Shown here in pieces: positions 44,992 to 54,011 of a stretch of DNA of 64,000 nucleotides. The DNA is from JAGIBJ01 sp032119795 (lineage in GTDB: Bacteria > Actinomycetota > Thermoleophilia > Solirubrobacterales > Solirubrobacteraceae). The notes under the pieces are model-generated. The model made no database searches, was not told the origin of the DNA, and worked only from the letters and a program-made list of their open reading frames with translations. Made by a program: the position numbers and the translations under genes. Location of the stretch: assembly GCA_032119795.1 (NCBI GenBank), contig JAUMFO010000003.1:147435-211434 (forward strand). The letters run 5' to 3'. Positions within the stretch are counted from its first letter, which is position 1; each line of letters begins with the position of its first letter.

Positions 44992-45585
44992 ATGGACACC
45001 ATCCAAGACATCCTGCAAGCCATCGGTCTGGGCCTCGCCTTCGGGCTCCGTCCCGTGCTCGCGCCGCTCGTGATCGCGATCTGCGCCTCCGCGAACCTCG
45101 CGGTCGACTTCTCGGGCACGCCCTTGGATTGGGTCGAGAGCACGCCGTTCCTCATCTTCTTGGTCGCGTTTGCGGTCGCGGGCCTGATCGATTCCGGGCG
45201 CTCTGCCAAGGGCAAGGGCGTCGCCGACGAGCTGTGGCTTGGGGTTGCCTTGGCGTTCGGCGGGATCTTCGGCGCTGGCTCCCTCGCCGAGCACGACGGC
45301 TCGTGGATTCTCGGCGCCGCGGTTGGCGTCGGCGCGGCCGCCCTCGGGTGGTACGCGACGGCCGGACTCATCGCGGGCACGCGCAAGCGGCTCGAGGGCG
45401 AGGCGGAGGCCAGCCTGATCTTGCCGGCGGTCGTGGAGCTCATTGCCGTGGTGACGGCCTTCCTCAGCGTGCTCGTTCCGTGGCTGGCGATCGTCGCGCT
45501 GGTCGCGGTGCTGGTGCTCTTCATCCGCGGTCGGCAGACCGGCGACGGCGGTCGCTACGCCGGCCTGCGCACGCTAAGCAAGTAA
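44992..45585 (+). CDS. DUF4126-like membrane protein
   Basis: A 197-residue membrane protein with helices around residues 8-34, 50-66, 80-97, 103-125 and 140-178. The N-terminal GLGLAFGLRPVLAPLVI and the overall layout resemble DUF4126 proteins; function unknown. It diverges from the aminotransferase gene by 19 bases, so their promoters overlap. Confidence 0.65.
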   Translation: MDTIQDILQAIGLGLAFGLRPVLAPLVIAICASANLAVDFSGTPLDWVESTPFLIFLVAFAVAGLIDSGRSAKGKGVADELWLGVALAFGGIFGAGSLAEHDGSWILGAAVGVGAAALGWYATAGLIAGTRKRLEGEAEASLILPAVVELIAVVTAFLSVLVPWLAIVALVAVLVLFIRGRQTGDGGRYAGLRTLSK

Positions 45586-45617
45586 CCGCACCGGACCGGT
45601 CGGCGAGCCCCACGGAC

Positions 45618-46076
45618 ATGGCCTCGCGCCGCGAATTGGTGGAGCCCGCGGGCTACGGCGTGGTCACCTTTGCGTCGACGGCGATGATCGTCGCCGGCAT
45701 TGGCCTGGCGTGGACCGGACTGCTGCTCGCGGCGGCGGGGCTGGTCCTGTCGGTCATTGAGTTCAAGGAACTCCAGCGGCTCAACCCCTGGCTCACGCCG
45801 ACGAATCTCGCCGACTCGCCGCTTGCGGGCAAGGCCCCACGCCGCATCGGCTGGGTCAGTCTCGTGACGACGCTGGTCGCGTCGGCCTTTGCGTTTGCGG
45901 CCGTTGAGCGCAGCGGCGAGGCGATCATGGTCGTCGGGCCCGCAGCCATCGCTGGCGTGACGGCCCTCGTGTTCAACGCGCAGATGCGCCGGGCGCTGGA
46001 AGCCGGCGAGCCGGCGGAGCGCGTCGAGCCCCCAGCGCCGCCCGAGGCCGACGGCAAACCCGACGCCGACGAGTAG
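45618..46076 (+). CDS. Hypothetical membrane protein
   Basis: A 152-residue protein with about four membrane helices in two hairpins (residues 14-45 and 76-115) and an acidic Pro-rich tail. No family recognised. It starts 32 bases after the DUF4126-like gene and is probably co-transcribed with it. Confidence 0.7.
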   Translation: MASRRELVEPAGYGVVTFASTAMIVAGIGLAWTGLLLAAAGLVLSVIEFKELQRLNPWLTPTNLADSPLAGKAPRRIGWVSLVTTLVASAFAFAAVERSGEAIMVVGPAAIAGVTALVFNAQMRRALEAGEPAERVEPPAPPEADGKPDADE

Positions 46077-46100
46077 CGCCGTCAGGGCAGCCTGGCGCCC

Positions 46101-46745
46101 CTAGAGCCGCTTGCTGAGGACGACCATCTCCAGGTCGTCGACCTTCGGCAGGCCGAAGCGCTCGTCGCCGTACGGGAAGGGCCGCATCTCACCGGTGCGG
46201 GTGTATCCGCGGCGCTCGTACCACTCGATCAGCGACTCGCGCTGGCGAATGACGGTCATCTCCATGGCGCTCGCCCCCAGCGCGTCGCGGGCGACGCGCT
46301 CGGCCTCGGCCAGCACGCGCTTGCCGTAGCCGCCCGTCTGCAGCGACGGCTTCACCGAGAACATCCCGAAGTAGGCGGTCGCCGGCGGGCTGTGGCCTGG
46401 GGCGCAGCCGTGATCTGGGGCGTCAATCGTGGCGTCGGCCCGGTCGACCGCCTCCGGATCGTCGACCGGCGCTGCGCGAGGATCGGCGCTGCTGCCGCCC
46501 GGACCTGGCGCGTTGATCTCGCAGCAGACGAGCAGCTCGCCGTCTTCCTCCGCCAGCAGGATGTGGGTGCCGGGCCGCGCGAGCGCATCCCGGATCATCC
46601 CCGGGTCGGTTCGCTGGCCGCCGATCAGGTGCGCCTCGCTCGTCCACCCCGCCAGCGACGCCTCGCCGCGGTAGGCCGACTCGACGAGCGCGACGACGGC
46701 GTCGACGTCGTCAGGGGTCGCGAAGCGGTAGGTCAGCTCGGGCAT
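46101..46745 (-). CDS. GNAT-family N-acetyltransferase
   Basis: A 214-residue acetyltransferase. YRFATPDDVDAVVALVESAYRG opens the fold, FSVKPSLQTGGYGKRVLAEAERVA is the acetyl-CoA loop and IEWYERRGYTRTGEMRPFPYG the C-terminal signature. An insertion of about 40 low-complexity residues (Asp/Ala/Pro-rich, about 82-122) interrupts strands 3 and 4. Substrate unknown. Confidence 0.88.
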   Translation of the reverse strand: MPELTYRFATPDDVDAVVALVESAYRGEASLAGWTSEAHLIGGQRTDPGMIRDALARPGTHILLAEEDGELLVCCEINAPGPGGSSADPRAAPVDDPEAVDRADATIDAPDHGCAPGHSPPATAYFGMFSVKPSLQTGGYGKRVLAEAERVARDALGASAMEMTVIRQRESLIEWYERRGYTRTGEMRPFPYGDERFGLPKVDDLEMVVLSKRL

Positions 46746-46779
46746 GGGCGGAGCCAGAGCCTAGCCGGGCGGCTGCTTC

Positions 46780-46833
46780 GAATTGAGCGTCCTTTAGTGG
46801 CTGCTCTTTCGACCACTAAAGGACGCTCAATTC
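46780..46833. repeat. Perfect 21-bp inverted repeat
   Basis: Arms 46780-46800 and 46813-46833 are exact complements (core TTGAGCGTCCTTTAGTGG) around a 12-base loop. It lies between the ymdB stop and the GNAT start, both leftward, and is clearly more A/T-rich than its surroundings. It could terminate ymdB, but there is no T run after it on that strand. Confidence 0.75.
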
Positions 46834-46867
46834 TGGCCGCGCCTAGCCCGGGCGGCGCGGCGACCCG

Positions 46868-47710
46868 TCAGGCCTTGATCAGCAGCTGCTCGATCGCGAG
46901 GGCCCGCCGCGGTGTGGTGCGGTCGAGGGTGATCTTCACGCCCATCACCCACGGGTTCTTCTCGGCGGGCTCGTAGCGCTGGTGCATGTGGGTCACGAAG
47001 CGCCGCACCGACGGGTCGATCTCCATCCCGATCACGCTGTCGCGCGCGCCCGTCATGCCCAGGTCGCTGATGTAGGCGGTGCCCTCGGGCAGCACGCGGT
47101 AGTCGGCGGTCGGCACGTGCGTGTGGGTGCCGACGACCGCCGAGACGCGGCCGTCCAGGTGCCAACCCATCGCCACCTTCTCGCTGGTGGCCTCGGCGTG
47201 GAAGTCGACGATGATGTGGTCGGTCTTTTTGCGGAGCTTGGCGATCTCCGCGTCGATCTCTGAGAACGCGTGGCGGCCGGTGTCGAGGAAGACGTTGCCT
47301 TGGAGGTTCACGACGCCGATCCGGCCGCCCTCGCCGCCGACGTCGACGATGCACGAGCCATGCCCGGGCTGCGTACCCAGGTGGTTGGCCGGACGCAGCA
47401 GCGTGTCGACCTCGTCGAGCATCCGGTGCACGTCGTACTGGCGGTAGGCGTGGTTGCCGAGCGTGATCACGTCGGCGCCGGCCTTGGTGATCTCGTCGAC
47501 TGAGCGCGCGTTGATGCCGATGCCGCCGGCAGCGTTTTCGCCGTTGACGATCACCAGATCCGGCGCATGCTCGTGGCGCAGATTCGGCAGCACGCGGTTC
47601 AGCGCCTTGCGTCCGGCCGAGCCGACGACGTCGCCGATCGCGAGGATCACCAGCGGAGCAGGCGCTCCCTCGGCGTCGGGGGCGTTGGGCTCAGGGGTCG
47701 CGTCGCTCAC
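46868..47710 (-). CDS. ymdB: YmdB-family metallophosphoesterase
   Basis: A 280-residue metallophosphoesterase of the YmdB/TIGR00282 family, which hydrolyses 2',3'-cyclic nucleotides and affects biofilm and sporulation in Bacillus. Motifs are AIGDVVGSAGR, VNGENAAGG, TLGNHAY, VDFHAEATSEK and GTHTHVPTADYRVLP. The usual GNHTWDK is GNHAYRQ here. GTG 47710 is chosen because AGGA lies seven bases upstream; GTG 47725 is possible. Confidence 0.9.
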   Translation of the reverse strand: MSDATPEPNAPDAEGAPAPLVILAIGDVVGSAGRKALNRVLPNLRHEHAPDLVIVNGENAAGGIGINARSVDEITKAGADVITLGNHAYRQYDVHRMLDEVDTLLRPANHLGTQPGHGSCIVDVGGEGGRIGVVNLQGNVFLDTGRHAFSEIDAEIAKLRKKTDHIIVDFHAEATSEKVAMGWHLDGRVSAVVGTHTHVPTADYRVLPEGTAYISDLGMTGARDSVIGMEIDPSVRRFVTHMHQRYEPAEKNPWVMGVKITLDRTTPRRALAIEQLLIKA

Positions 47711-47768
47711 ACGGCCATCCTGCACCAGGAGCAGCAGGTGCCGAGGCGCGGTGCCACGCCGGTCGTCG

Positions 47769-48299
47769 TCAGCTGCGTGACTCGGCGAGCGTCAGCAGCG
47801 ACTGAGCGTGTGCCCGTGTCGGCTCGTCGACGGGCAAAGCGTCGATGCGTGCGCGGAGCATGGCCGCGTCGACGATCCCTGCGGCGAGGGCAGTCGCCGC
47901 GAACGCCACGTCGTGCTCGCGCCCAGCCGCGAGTTTGGCGGCGACGGCGTCGTGCGGCTCCAGGCAGAGGCCAGCGACGTCGTTGGTATTGGGGTTTTGG
48001 ACCGTGACCAGCCGGTCCTCCCAGCCAGGACCGAGGACCGACGTCTCGGGCCCGACGCCGTGGGCGTAGTAGCCGAAGGTGTCGTGAAACGGAGAGCCCT
48101 CTCCGAGGGCGCCGTCGATCACGATCGCGCGCTCTGGATGGTTGCGCGGGTAGAGGTCGGCCTCAACCGAGCGCAAGAGTTCGGCCGGGGCGTCGGGCTG
48201 GCTGCCGAGCACCGACTGGCTTCCGACGACCACAATCGTGTCGTCATCGCTGACGACGGCGGCGGCCCGGATGAGGTGCTCGAGTTGGTCGCGGCGCAC
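47769..48299 (-). CDS. Nucleotidyltransferase-like protein, candidate toxin
   Basis: A 176-residue protein with the nucleotidyltransferase-fold opening DDDTIVVVGSQSVLGS and an EADLYP acidic pair, the pattern of DUF6036/AbiEii-like putative nucleotidyltransferases. The middle (PNTNDVAGLCLEPHDAVAAKLAAGREHD) matches that group. It starts at GTG 48299, two bases after the stop of an upstream 111-residue gene, so the two are coupled as in toxin-antitoxin operons. Members of related groups modify tRNA or proteins; the target here is unknown. Confidence 0.75.
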   Translation of the reverse strand: MRRDQLEHLIRAAAVVSDDDTIVVVGSQSVLGSQPDAPAELLRSVEADLYPRNHPERAIVIDGALGEGSPFHDTFGYYAHGVGPETSVLGPGWEDRLVTVQNPNTNDVAGLCLEPHDAVAAKLAAGREHDVAFAATALAAGIVDAAMLRARIDALPVDEPTRAHAQSLLTLAESRS

Positions 48300-48301
48300 G
48301 G

Positions 48302-48637
48302 TCAGTGCACTTCGCGCAGGATCCGCCAGCGCGTCTCGTTCGGGAGGACGCCAGCGAAGGGTGTGGTCTGCCGCAGCTGGGTCATCGTCGGGTCGTCGCG
48401 GCCGAGCTCGGCGGCCACCAGCTCGCGAGGTTGTAGGAGGAGTTCGGCCCAGGCGTTGGCCCACTGAGGGTGGACGGAGCCGTCGGCCCGCCACCCGTCG
48501 ACCTTCGCTCTCGCGTGCGCCAGCTGCTGATCGGTGAGCGCGTTGGCGATCGCTCGGTGCATGGCCAGACTGCGCCGCTCGGCGGTGCGGTGCCCGTCGG
48601 GCACGGCGAACCCTGGAGACCGAGCGGGAGCAGACAC
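48302..48637 (-). CDS. Small helical protein, candidate antitoxin
   Basis: A 111-residue, mostly helical protein (LAMHRAIANALTDQQLAHARAKVD, then TTPFAGVLPNETRWRILREV at the C-terminus). I recall similar small genes in mycobacteria beside nucleotidyltransferase-like partners. No DNA-binding motif is evident. GTG 48637 has TACGCT (minus strand, 48649-48644) six bases upstream, and a bulged inverted repeat covers that promoter. Confidence 0.7.
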   Translation of the reverse strand: MSAPARSPGFAVPDGHRTAERRSLAMHRAIANALTDQQLAHARAKVDGWRADGSVHPQWANAWAELLLQPRELVAAELGRDDPTMTQLRQTTPFAGVLPNETRWRILREVH

Positions 48638-48643
48638 CGCTCA

Positions 48644-48689
48644 AGCGTAGACCGCCCGCGAGCACCTGCACAATCGCTCGCAGGTCTAC
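48644..48689. promoter_or_regulatory. Bulged inverted repeat over the candidate toxin-antitoxin promoter
   Basis: GTAGACC (48647-48653) pairs with GGTCTAC (48683-48689), and GCGAGC with GCTCGC inside it. The left arm overlaps the TACGCT -10 of the leftward pair, fitting autoregulation. Confidence 0.45.
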
Positions 48690-48734
48690 CGCCGCATGAC
48701 ACCGCGCATCCGCGCCTGCCGTAGCCTCGTCCTC

Positions 48735-49412
48735 GTGGCCGCCCTGCTCGACCTCGGCGCGGTGCGCGCGATCCTCTCCGACCTCGACGGCACGCTCGTC
48801 GACTCCACGGAGGCGACCGAACGCGTCTGGAATGGCTGGAAGCGCGACCGCGGCCTGCCGACCGATGCCCCGCACCCGCATGGGATTCCGGCGCGCGAGG
48901 TCGTCGAGATGCTCGCGCCGCACCTCGATGCGGCGGGCGAGGCCTCTGAGCTGGAACGCCGCGAGATCGCCGACACCGGCGGCGTCATCGCGCTTCCGGG
49001 GGCGGCCGCCCTGCTGGATCCCGAGGCGCCGTGGGGCTTGGAGGTGGCGATCGTCACCTCCTGCACTGCGCCGCTCGCGCAGACGCGCCTGGAGATCTCC
49101 GGGCTGCGGGCGCCGTCGATCGTGGTGACGGCCGAGCGCACCGAGCTCGTGAAGCCCAACCCGCACCCGTACCTGCTCGCGGCCGAGCTGCTGGGGCTCG
49201 AGCCGGTCGACTGCCTGGTGATCGAGGACGCGCCAGCGGGCGTGGCCGCGGGCCGCGCGGCTGGCATGCAGGTGATCGCCGTGACGACCAGCCACGGCGC
49301 AGAGCAGCTCGCCGACGCCCACCACATCGTGGCCGACGTCGCCGAACTCCTCGCGCTCTTGCCGGTGCGCGTGTCGCCAGGCGTCGAAGTGATCGGCGAC
49401 GACGCCGTCTAG
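48735..49412 (+). CDS. HAD-superfamily phosphatase
   Basis: A 225-residue HAD hydrolase. Motif I is LSDLDGTLVDS, motif II the VTSCTA region, motif III lysine in ELVKPNPHPYLLAAELL and motif IV VIEDAPAGVAAGRAAGM. The pattern is that of sugar-phosphate or glycerol-phosphate phosphatases (DOG/YfbT type). GTG 48735 is seven bases after TAGCCT (48722-48727), so I prefer it to a start 13 codons upstream. Confidence 0.88.
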   Translation: MAALLDLGAVRAILSDLDGTLVDSTEATERVWNGWKRDRGLPTDAPHPHGIPAREVVEMLAPHLDAAGEASELERREIADTGGVIALPGAAALLDPEAPWGLEVAIVTSCTAPLAQTRLEISGLRAPSIVVTAERTELVKPNPHPYLLAAELLGLEPVDCLVIEDAPAGVAAGRAAGMQVIAVTTSHGAEQLADAHHIVADVAELLALLPVRVSPGVEVIGDDAV

Positions 49413-49482
49413 CGCCTACCGGCGGCTCGCCAGATCGTGGCCAGCGGGGGTGGCAACTCGCCGGGCCCCGTACGATCCCCGC

Positions 49483-50253
49483 GTGAGCGGGAGCACAGCT
49501 ATTGGTGGCGACGCCCCCGCGCTCTCGGCGCGGGGGCTCGTGCGCCGTCACGCCTCGCGCGTGATCCTCCAAGACGTCGACCTCGACGTGGCGCCCGGCG
49601 AGCGCGTCGCGATCCTTGGCCCCAACGGAGCCGGCAAGACGACGCTGCTTGAGGTGCTGGCCGCCGTGCAGCCCGCCGACGGTGGCACCGTGGCGCCCGG
49701 TCCGCAGCGCCTGGGCTGGGTGCCGCAGCGCCCGGCGCTCTATGAGCGCCTCACCGTGCGCGAGAACCTCTCGCTCTTTGCGGGGCTCGCCTTCGACGAC
49801 CGCGCGGCCAGCCGAGCTGCGGCCGAGCGCGCCCTCGACTTCGCCGACCTGCGCGACCGCGCCGGCGAGCGGCTGGACCGCCTCTCCGGTGGCTGGCGCC
49901 AGCGGGTCAGCCTGGCGATCGGGCTCCTCGGTGATCCGACGTGCGTCCTGCTGGACGAGCCCCATACGGCGCTCGACCCGCCGCAGCGCCTCGAGCTCTG
50001 GGCACTGATCGATCGCCTGGCCGCCGCCGGGACGGCCGTCGTCATCACCACCCATGAGCTGCATGCCGCCGAGCGCCACGCCGATCGCGTGGTGGTCTTG
50101 GCCGACGGCGCGATCGTCTTCTCCGGCACGCCCGACGAGCTGCGCGCCCGCGGCGGGGATCACGAGGATCTCGACCTTGCGTTCGCGCGGGTCGTCGCCG
50201 GGACCGCGAACGACGCGCCGCCGCCGGCCACCGGCCCCGAGGCGACGGCATGA
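49483..50253 (+). CDS. ABC transporter ATP-binding protein
   Basis: A 256-residue ABC ATPase with Walker A GPNGAGKTT, Q-loop VPQRPALYERLTV, signature LSGGWRQR, Walker B CVLLDEPHTALD and switch His in TTHE. The type resembles CcmA/NodI-like export ATPases paired with ABC-2 permeases. GTG 49483 is six bases after TACGAT (49471-49476). The stop overlaps the permease start in ATGA. Confidence 0.92.
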   Translation: MSGSTAIGGDAPALSARGLVRRHASRVILQDVDLDVAPGERVAILGPNGAGKTTLLEVLAAVQPADGGTVAPGPQRLGWVPQRPALYERLTVRENLSLFAGLAFDDRAASRAAAERALDFADLRDRAGERLDRLSGGWRQRVSLAIGLLGDPTCVLLDEPHTALDPPQRLELWALIDRLAAAGTAVVITTHELHAAERHADRVVVLADGAIVFSGTPDELRARGGDHEDLDLAFARVVAGTANDAPPPATGPEATA

Positions 50254-51611
50254 TCCGCTCGCTGCTCGGCAAGGACCTGCGGGTCCTGCGGCGTTCGCCG
50301 GCGCTGCTGGCCCTGATCGTCCTCTACCCGGTGCTGATCGCCGTCGGCCTGGGCCTCGCGCTCACGCGTGATCCTCAGCCGCCAAAGATCGCGGTCGTCA
50401 ACCTGCTGCCGCAAGGCCGCGAGGGCTCCGTCACGATCGCCGGCCAGAAGATCTCGATCGCCGATCTGGAGCAGTCGATCGCCGGTGGCGGGGTGCAGTC
50501 GCGCAACTTGGACTCGCGCGAGGAGGCCGTCTCCCAGATCGAGGCGGGCACGATCGACGGGGCCCTCGTGATCCCCGAGGATGCGGCCGAGAAGCTGCGG
50601 TCGAGTCTGGAGACGGGTGGCGTGACCGGCGGCCCGCAGCTCGAGGTGCTCTACCGCTCCAGCGGGCCGCTCGACGGCACCATCGTTCGGGCCGTGATCG
50701 CCAGCCGCCTGCGGACGGCCGAACGCGCGCTGGCGAGCGAGATCGTCCGCGTGGCCAGCGGGTTCCTGGAGATCCTGCGCGACGGCGGCACCTTCGAGAT
50801 CCTCGGCGCCAAGGTGAGCGTGATCGGGCTGCGGGCTGCCGAGATCCTGATTGCGTCGGGCGCGGAGGCCGTGCCGGCCAACCAGCAAGAGGGCCTCGAG
50901 CAGGCCGGCAAGTTTGCGCGGGTCGCCCGGGAGAACCTCAACCTGTCTGACAACATCTTGAAGACGATTGCGACGCCGCTCGACGTGCGCGAAACGGCGA
51001 TCGGCAAGACCGACGAGCGCACCCTCTCGGGCTTCGCGGTGGGCGTGGCGGCGGCGCTCTCGCTCATGCTCGTCGCGATGACGCTCGGCGCGGGACTGCT
51101 GGCCAGCGAGCGCGAGGAGGGCACGCTGCGGCGCCTGCTGCGCGGCGGGCACGGCGCCTGGAAGGTCGCGACGGCGAAGACCCTCGCGGCTGGCGTCGTC
51201 GCCGCCGGATCGGGGCTGCTGCTCCTCGGCGGCCTGGCGATCTTCGGCGCAACGCCTTGGGCAGGGGTCCCGTGGTGGATTCCGGCCGTGCTCCTCGGCG
51301 GCCTCGCCTTCGCCGCCCTTGGCGTCCTGCTCGGCGCGGCCCTGCGCGACGCGCGCGCCGCGACCCTTGCGGCGATTCTGCTCGCCGTTCCCGTGGCCGT
51401 CATTGCGCTCATTCCCGATCAGGCGATCGGCGGCGCGGCCGCCAGCGTCGTCGACGCGATCTCGGCGGTCCTGCCGTTCGCGCCCGCGCGCGCCCAGCTT
51501 GACGCCGCCGTCGCGGCCGACGCCGCCTGGGGCTCGGCGGCGCAGCTGCTCGTGCAGTGCCTGGCCTACGTCGGCCTGGCCGGGCTGATCGTGCGCCGCT
51601 CCCGCGCCTGA
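50250..51611 (+). CDS. ABC-2 type permease
   Basis: A 453-residue membrane subunit. One helix near residues 15-38, a large extracytoplasmic domain (about 40-265) and five to six C-terminal helices (about 270-445) give the ABC-2/YhgE-like export topology; SEREEGTLRRLLRGG is the typical cytoplasmic loop that contacts the ATPase. It partners the preceding ATPase. Substrate unknown; such pairs export lipids, polyketides or natriuretic/antibiotic compounds. Confidence 0.88.
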   Translation: MIRSLLGKDLRVLRRSPALLALIVLYPVLIAVGLGLALTRDPQPPKIAVVNLLPQGREGSVTIAGQKISIADLEQSIAGGGVQSRNLDSREEAVSQIEAGTIDGALVIPEDAAEKLRSSLETGGVTGGPQLEVLYRSSGPLDGTIVRAVIASRLRTAERALASEIVRVASGFLEILRDGGTFEILGAKVSVIGLRAAEILIASGAEAVPANQQEGLEQAGKFARVARENLNLSDNILKTIATPLDVRETAIGKTDERTLSGFAVGVAAALSLMLVAMTLGAGLLASEREEGTLRRLLRGGHGAWKVATAKTLAAGVVAAGSGLLLLGGLAIFGATPWAGVPWWIPAVLLGGLAFAALGVLLGAALRDARAATLAAILLAVPVAVIALIPDQAIGGAAASVVDAISAVLPFAPARAQLDAAVAADAAWGSAAQLLVQCLAYVGLAGLIVRRSRA

Positions 51612-51674
51612 CGCTCCTCAAAGCGGACGAACAGCCCCTTTCGACACGCTCTGGACTCTGCGAGGCTGGCGGGG

Positions 51675-53951
51675 ATGCGCCATCCCGTCGCCCTGTTCGC
51701 CGCCACGCTCACGCTGGCGGCCTTCGCGCCCGCGGCGCCCGCGTTCGCTGAGCTGGCGGAGTTCGACACCTGCTCGCAGGTCGTGAACTACGCGCAGTCG
51801 AGCTTGGATGACGGCAGTTACCCGGAGTACGTCTCCAGCTTCGACGGCTGGCTCGATGCCCGCTCGCCGTATCGCGACCCCGCCCTCGACGTGGATGACG
51901 ACGAGGGCGGCGACACGACCCAGGACACGTACGACGACAACGACGATGTGGTCGTCGAGCAGTCCGACAGCGCCGCGCCCGCATCGGGCAAGGGTGAGGA
52001 CGACGCCTCGGGCACCAACAACCAGGAGGCCGATGTCGACGAGCCCGACGTCGTGAAGAACGACGGCCGTCGCCTTTACCTCTTCGCTGGCGACACGCTG
52101 CGGGTCTACAACGGCCGGGCTGACGTCCCGATCCTGATCGGCACGCGCGAACTCCCGATCGCGGACGCCACGCTGCTGCGCTCGGGCGACAAGCTCCTCG
52201 CGATCGGTCAGCGCCCAGCCAAGCGGCGCGCCCGCGACCCCGATTCCGAATACACCGGGACGGCGCGGTCGGCGGCCTATCCGAATTCCGTGCGCGTGAT
52301 CGAACTCGACATCAGCGAGCCGGAGCAGCCGCGCGTACTCCGCACACTGGACTCACCCGGCCGGCTGATCACGGCCCGGCAGGTCGGCAGCACCGTGCGC
52401 ATCGTGGTCGACAGCGAGCCTGACATCAACCTCGACGACTACGCGGGCGCGAGCGACGAGGAACAGGCCGACGTCGAGGAGGGTCTCGATCTCCGCGACC
52501 TCGTCCCCACGACCACGCTGCGCAGCGCGGTGACCGGTGCGATCTACAAGCGCCCCATGGCGAGCTGCGACGACATCAGCCATCCGACGGGCGGGTCCGC
52601 TGGCGTCGAGCTGCTGTCGGTGTTCACGGTGAGCATGGACAAAGGCCTCGTCGGCATCGACCGCCAAGGGGTGCTCGCCAGTCCCCAGGTGGTCTACGCC
52701 TCGGCCGGCACGCTCTACGTCGGGAGTGCGCGGTCGACGGGCTGGTGGGATCGACCCGACTACGACTCCTACGACGAGTGCATCGACGAGGAGTACTACG
52801 AAGACGATGACGCGGAGGACAAGGCCGACACCATCGAATACTGCTCGGAATTCAAGAACGTCGTTCCCGCCCTCCCGCCGGACACCTACACCGACATCTA
52901 CGCGTTCGACACGACGACGCCGGGCCAGACGACCTACGCCGGCTCCGGCCGCGTGCGCGGCCTGCCGATCAATCAGTACGCCTTCTCTGAGTACCAGGGC
53001 GACCTGCGCGTGGCGACGACCACCGACCCGTGGTGGCTGACCTGGGACGAGGACGACGGCCCCAGCAGGGCCGATAATCGAGTCACCGTGCTGCGACGCA
53101 GTGGCGCCGGTGGCCTCGGGCAAATTGGGCTCGTGACCGGTATCGGACCGACCGAGGAGATCGACGCCGTGCGTTTCTTCGGCGAACGCGGCTACATCGC
53201 GACCAGCCGTGAGACCGCGCCGCTCTTCACGATCGACCTCAGCAACCCGGCGCAGCCCACGCTGACGGGCGAGCTGCGGCTGTCGAGCACCTCGTCGTAC
53301 CTGCACCCGCTCGGGGATGACCTGCTGCTGGGAATCGGCCGCGAGCGTGGCAACGGGGCGCGGGGCGCGCAGGTGTCGCTCTACGACGTCTCAGATCCGA
53401 GCCACCCCCGGCGACTGGCGCAGCGCATCCTCGGCGACGGCTCGGCGACTACCGGCTACGACCCGCACGCATTCCTCTGGTGGCCGCGCAAGCAGATGGC
53501 CCTCGTGCCGTTCTGGGGCTGGGGCGGCTACCTCGACGACTACTACGCCGCGCAGAAGGAAGCCGACCCCGCCGCGCTCGTCGCCCTGCGCGCCAAGGCC
53601 GGCGAGGGCCCAAACCTCACCGAGATCGGGCGGGTCATCCACGGACCCAGCTGGGACCACCCGACGCCCGACCGCGCCGTCGTCATGGGCGACCGGCTCT
53701 TCTCGATCTCCGACCTGGGCATCGCCAGCAACCGCGTCGACGACCTGACGCCCCTCGGGTACGTGCCGTTCCTCTACGGCTGGGAGGTCACTGGGTGGCC
53801 GACGCCCGTCGCGCCGACCACGCCGACGGCGACGACCCCGGTCGGGACGACGCCGACCACCCCGCCCACGACTCCGATCACGACGAGCCCGACCACTCCG
53901 GTCGCGACGACCCCGGCGACGACTCCGCCGTCGACACCCCAAACGAAGTAG
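51675..53951 (+). CDS. Secreted beta-propeller protein with Thr/Pro tail
   Basis: A 758-residue exported protein: signal peptide (cleavage near AFA, residue 25), an acidic Asp-rich linker, then a large beta-propeller domain of the Beta_propel (COG4880) type, identified by NNQEADVDEPDVVKNDGRRLYLF and the repeated ATSRETAPLFTIDLSNPAQP-type blades. The last about 50 residues are a Thr/Pro repeat without an LPXTG motif, so it may span the cell wall or be glycosylated. A paralogue follows directly. Function unknown. Confidence 0.83.
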   Translation: MRHPVALFAATLTLAAFAPAAPAFAELAEFDTCSQVVNYAQSSLDDGSYPEYVSSFDGWLDARSPYRDPALDVDDDEGGDTTQDTYDDNDDVVVEQSDSAAPASGKGEDDASGTNNQEADVDEPDVVKNDGRRLYLFAGDTLRVYNGRADVPILIGTRELPIADATLLRSGDKLLAIGQRPAKRRARDPDSEYTGTARSAAYPNSVRVIELDISEPEQPRVLRTLDSPGRLITARQVGSTVRIVVDSEPDINLDDYAGASDEEQADVEEGLDLRDLVPTTTLRSAVTGAIYKRPMASCDDISHPTGGSAGVELLSVFTVSMDKGLVGIDRQGVLASPQVVYASAGTLYVGSARSTGWWDRPDYDSYDECIDEEYYEDDDAEDKADTIEYCSEFKNVVPALPPDTYTDIYAFDTTTPGQTTYAGSGRVRGLPINQYAFSEYQGDLRVATTTDPWWLTWDEDDGPSRADNRVTVLRRSGAGGLGQIGLVTGIGPTEEIDAVRFFGERGYIATSRETAPLFTIDLSNPAQPTLTGELRLSSTSSYLHPLGDDLLLGIGRERGNGARGAQVSLYDVSDPSHPRRLAQRILGDGSATTGYDPHAFLWWPRKQMALVPFWGWGGYLDDYYAAQKEADPAALVALRAKAGEGPNLTEIGRVIHGPSWDHPTPDRAVVMGDRLFSISDLGIASNRVDDLTPLGYVPFLYGWEVTGWPTPVAPTTPTATTPVGTTPTTPPTTPITTSPTTPVATTPATTPPSTPQTK

Positions 53952-54011
53952 TCCGACCGTCCAGCTGATGTGCCACGGGCCGGAGCGGATGTGACACGGT
54001 GTGAGTCCGCC

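Noticed and set aside
53800..53951. Short tandem repeats at the end of the first propeller gene as a CRISPR or minisatellite
   Set aside because: They are in-frame codons for a Thr/Pro-rich tail with no fixed spacer-repeat pattern.
53951..54011. An earlier start for the second propeller protein at 53970
   Set aside because: It would put 14 polar residues before a classical signal peptide that starts perfectly at ATG 54012.
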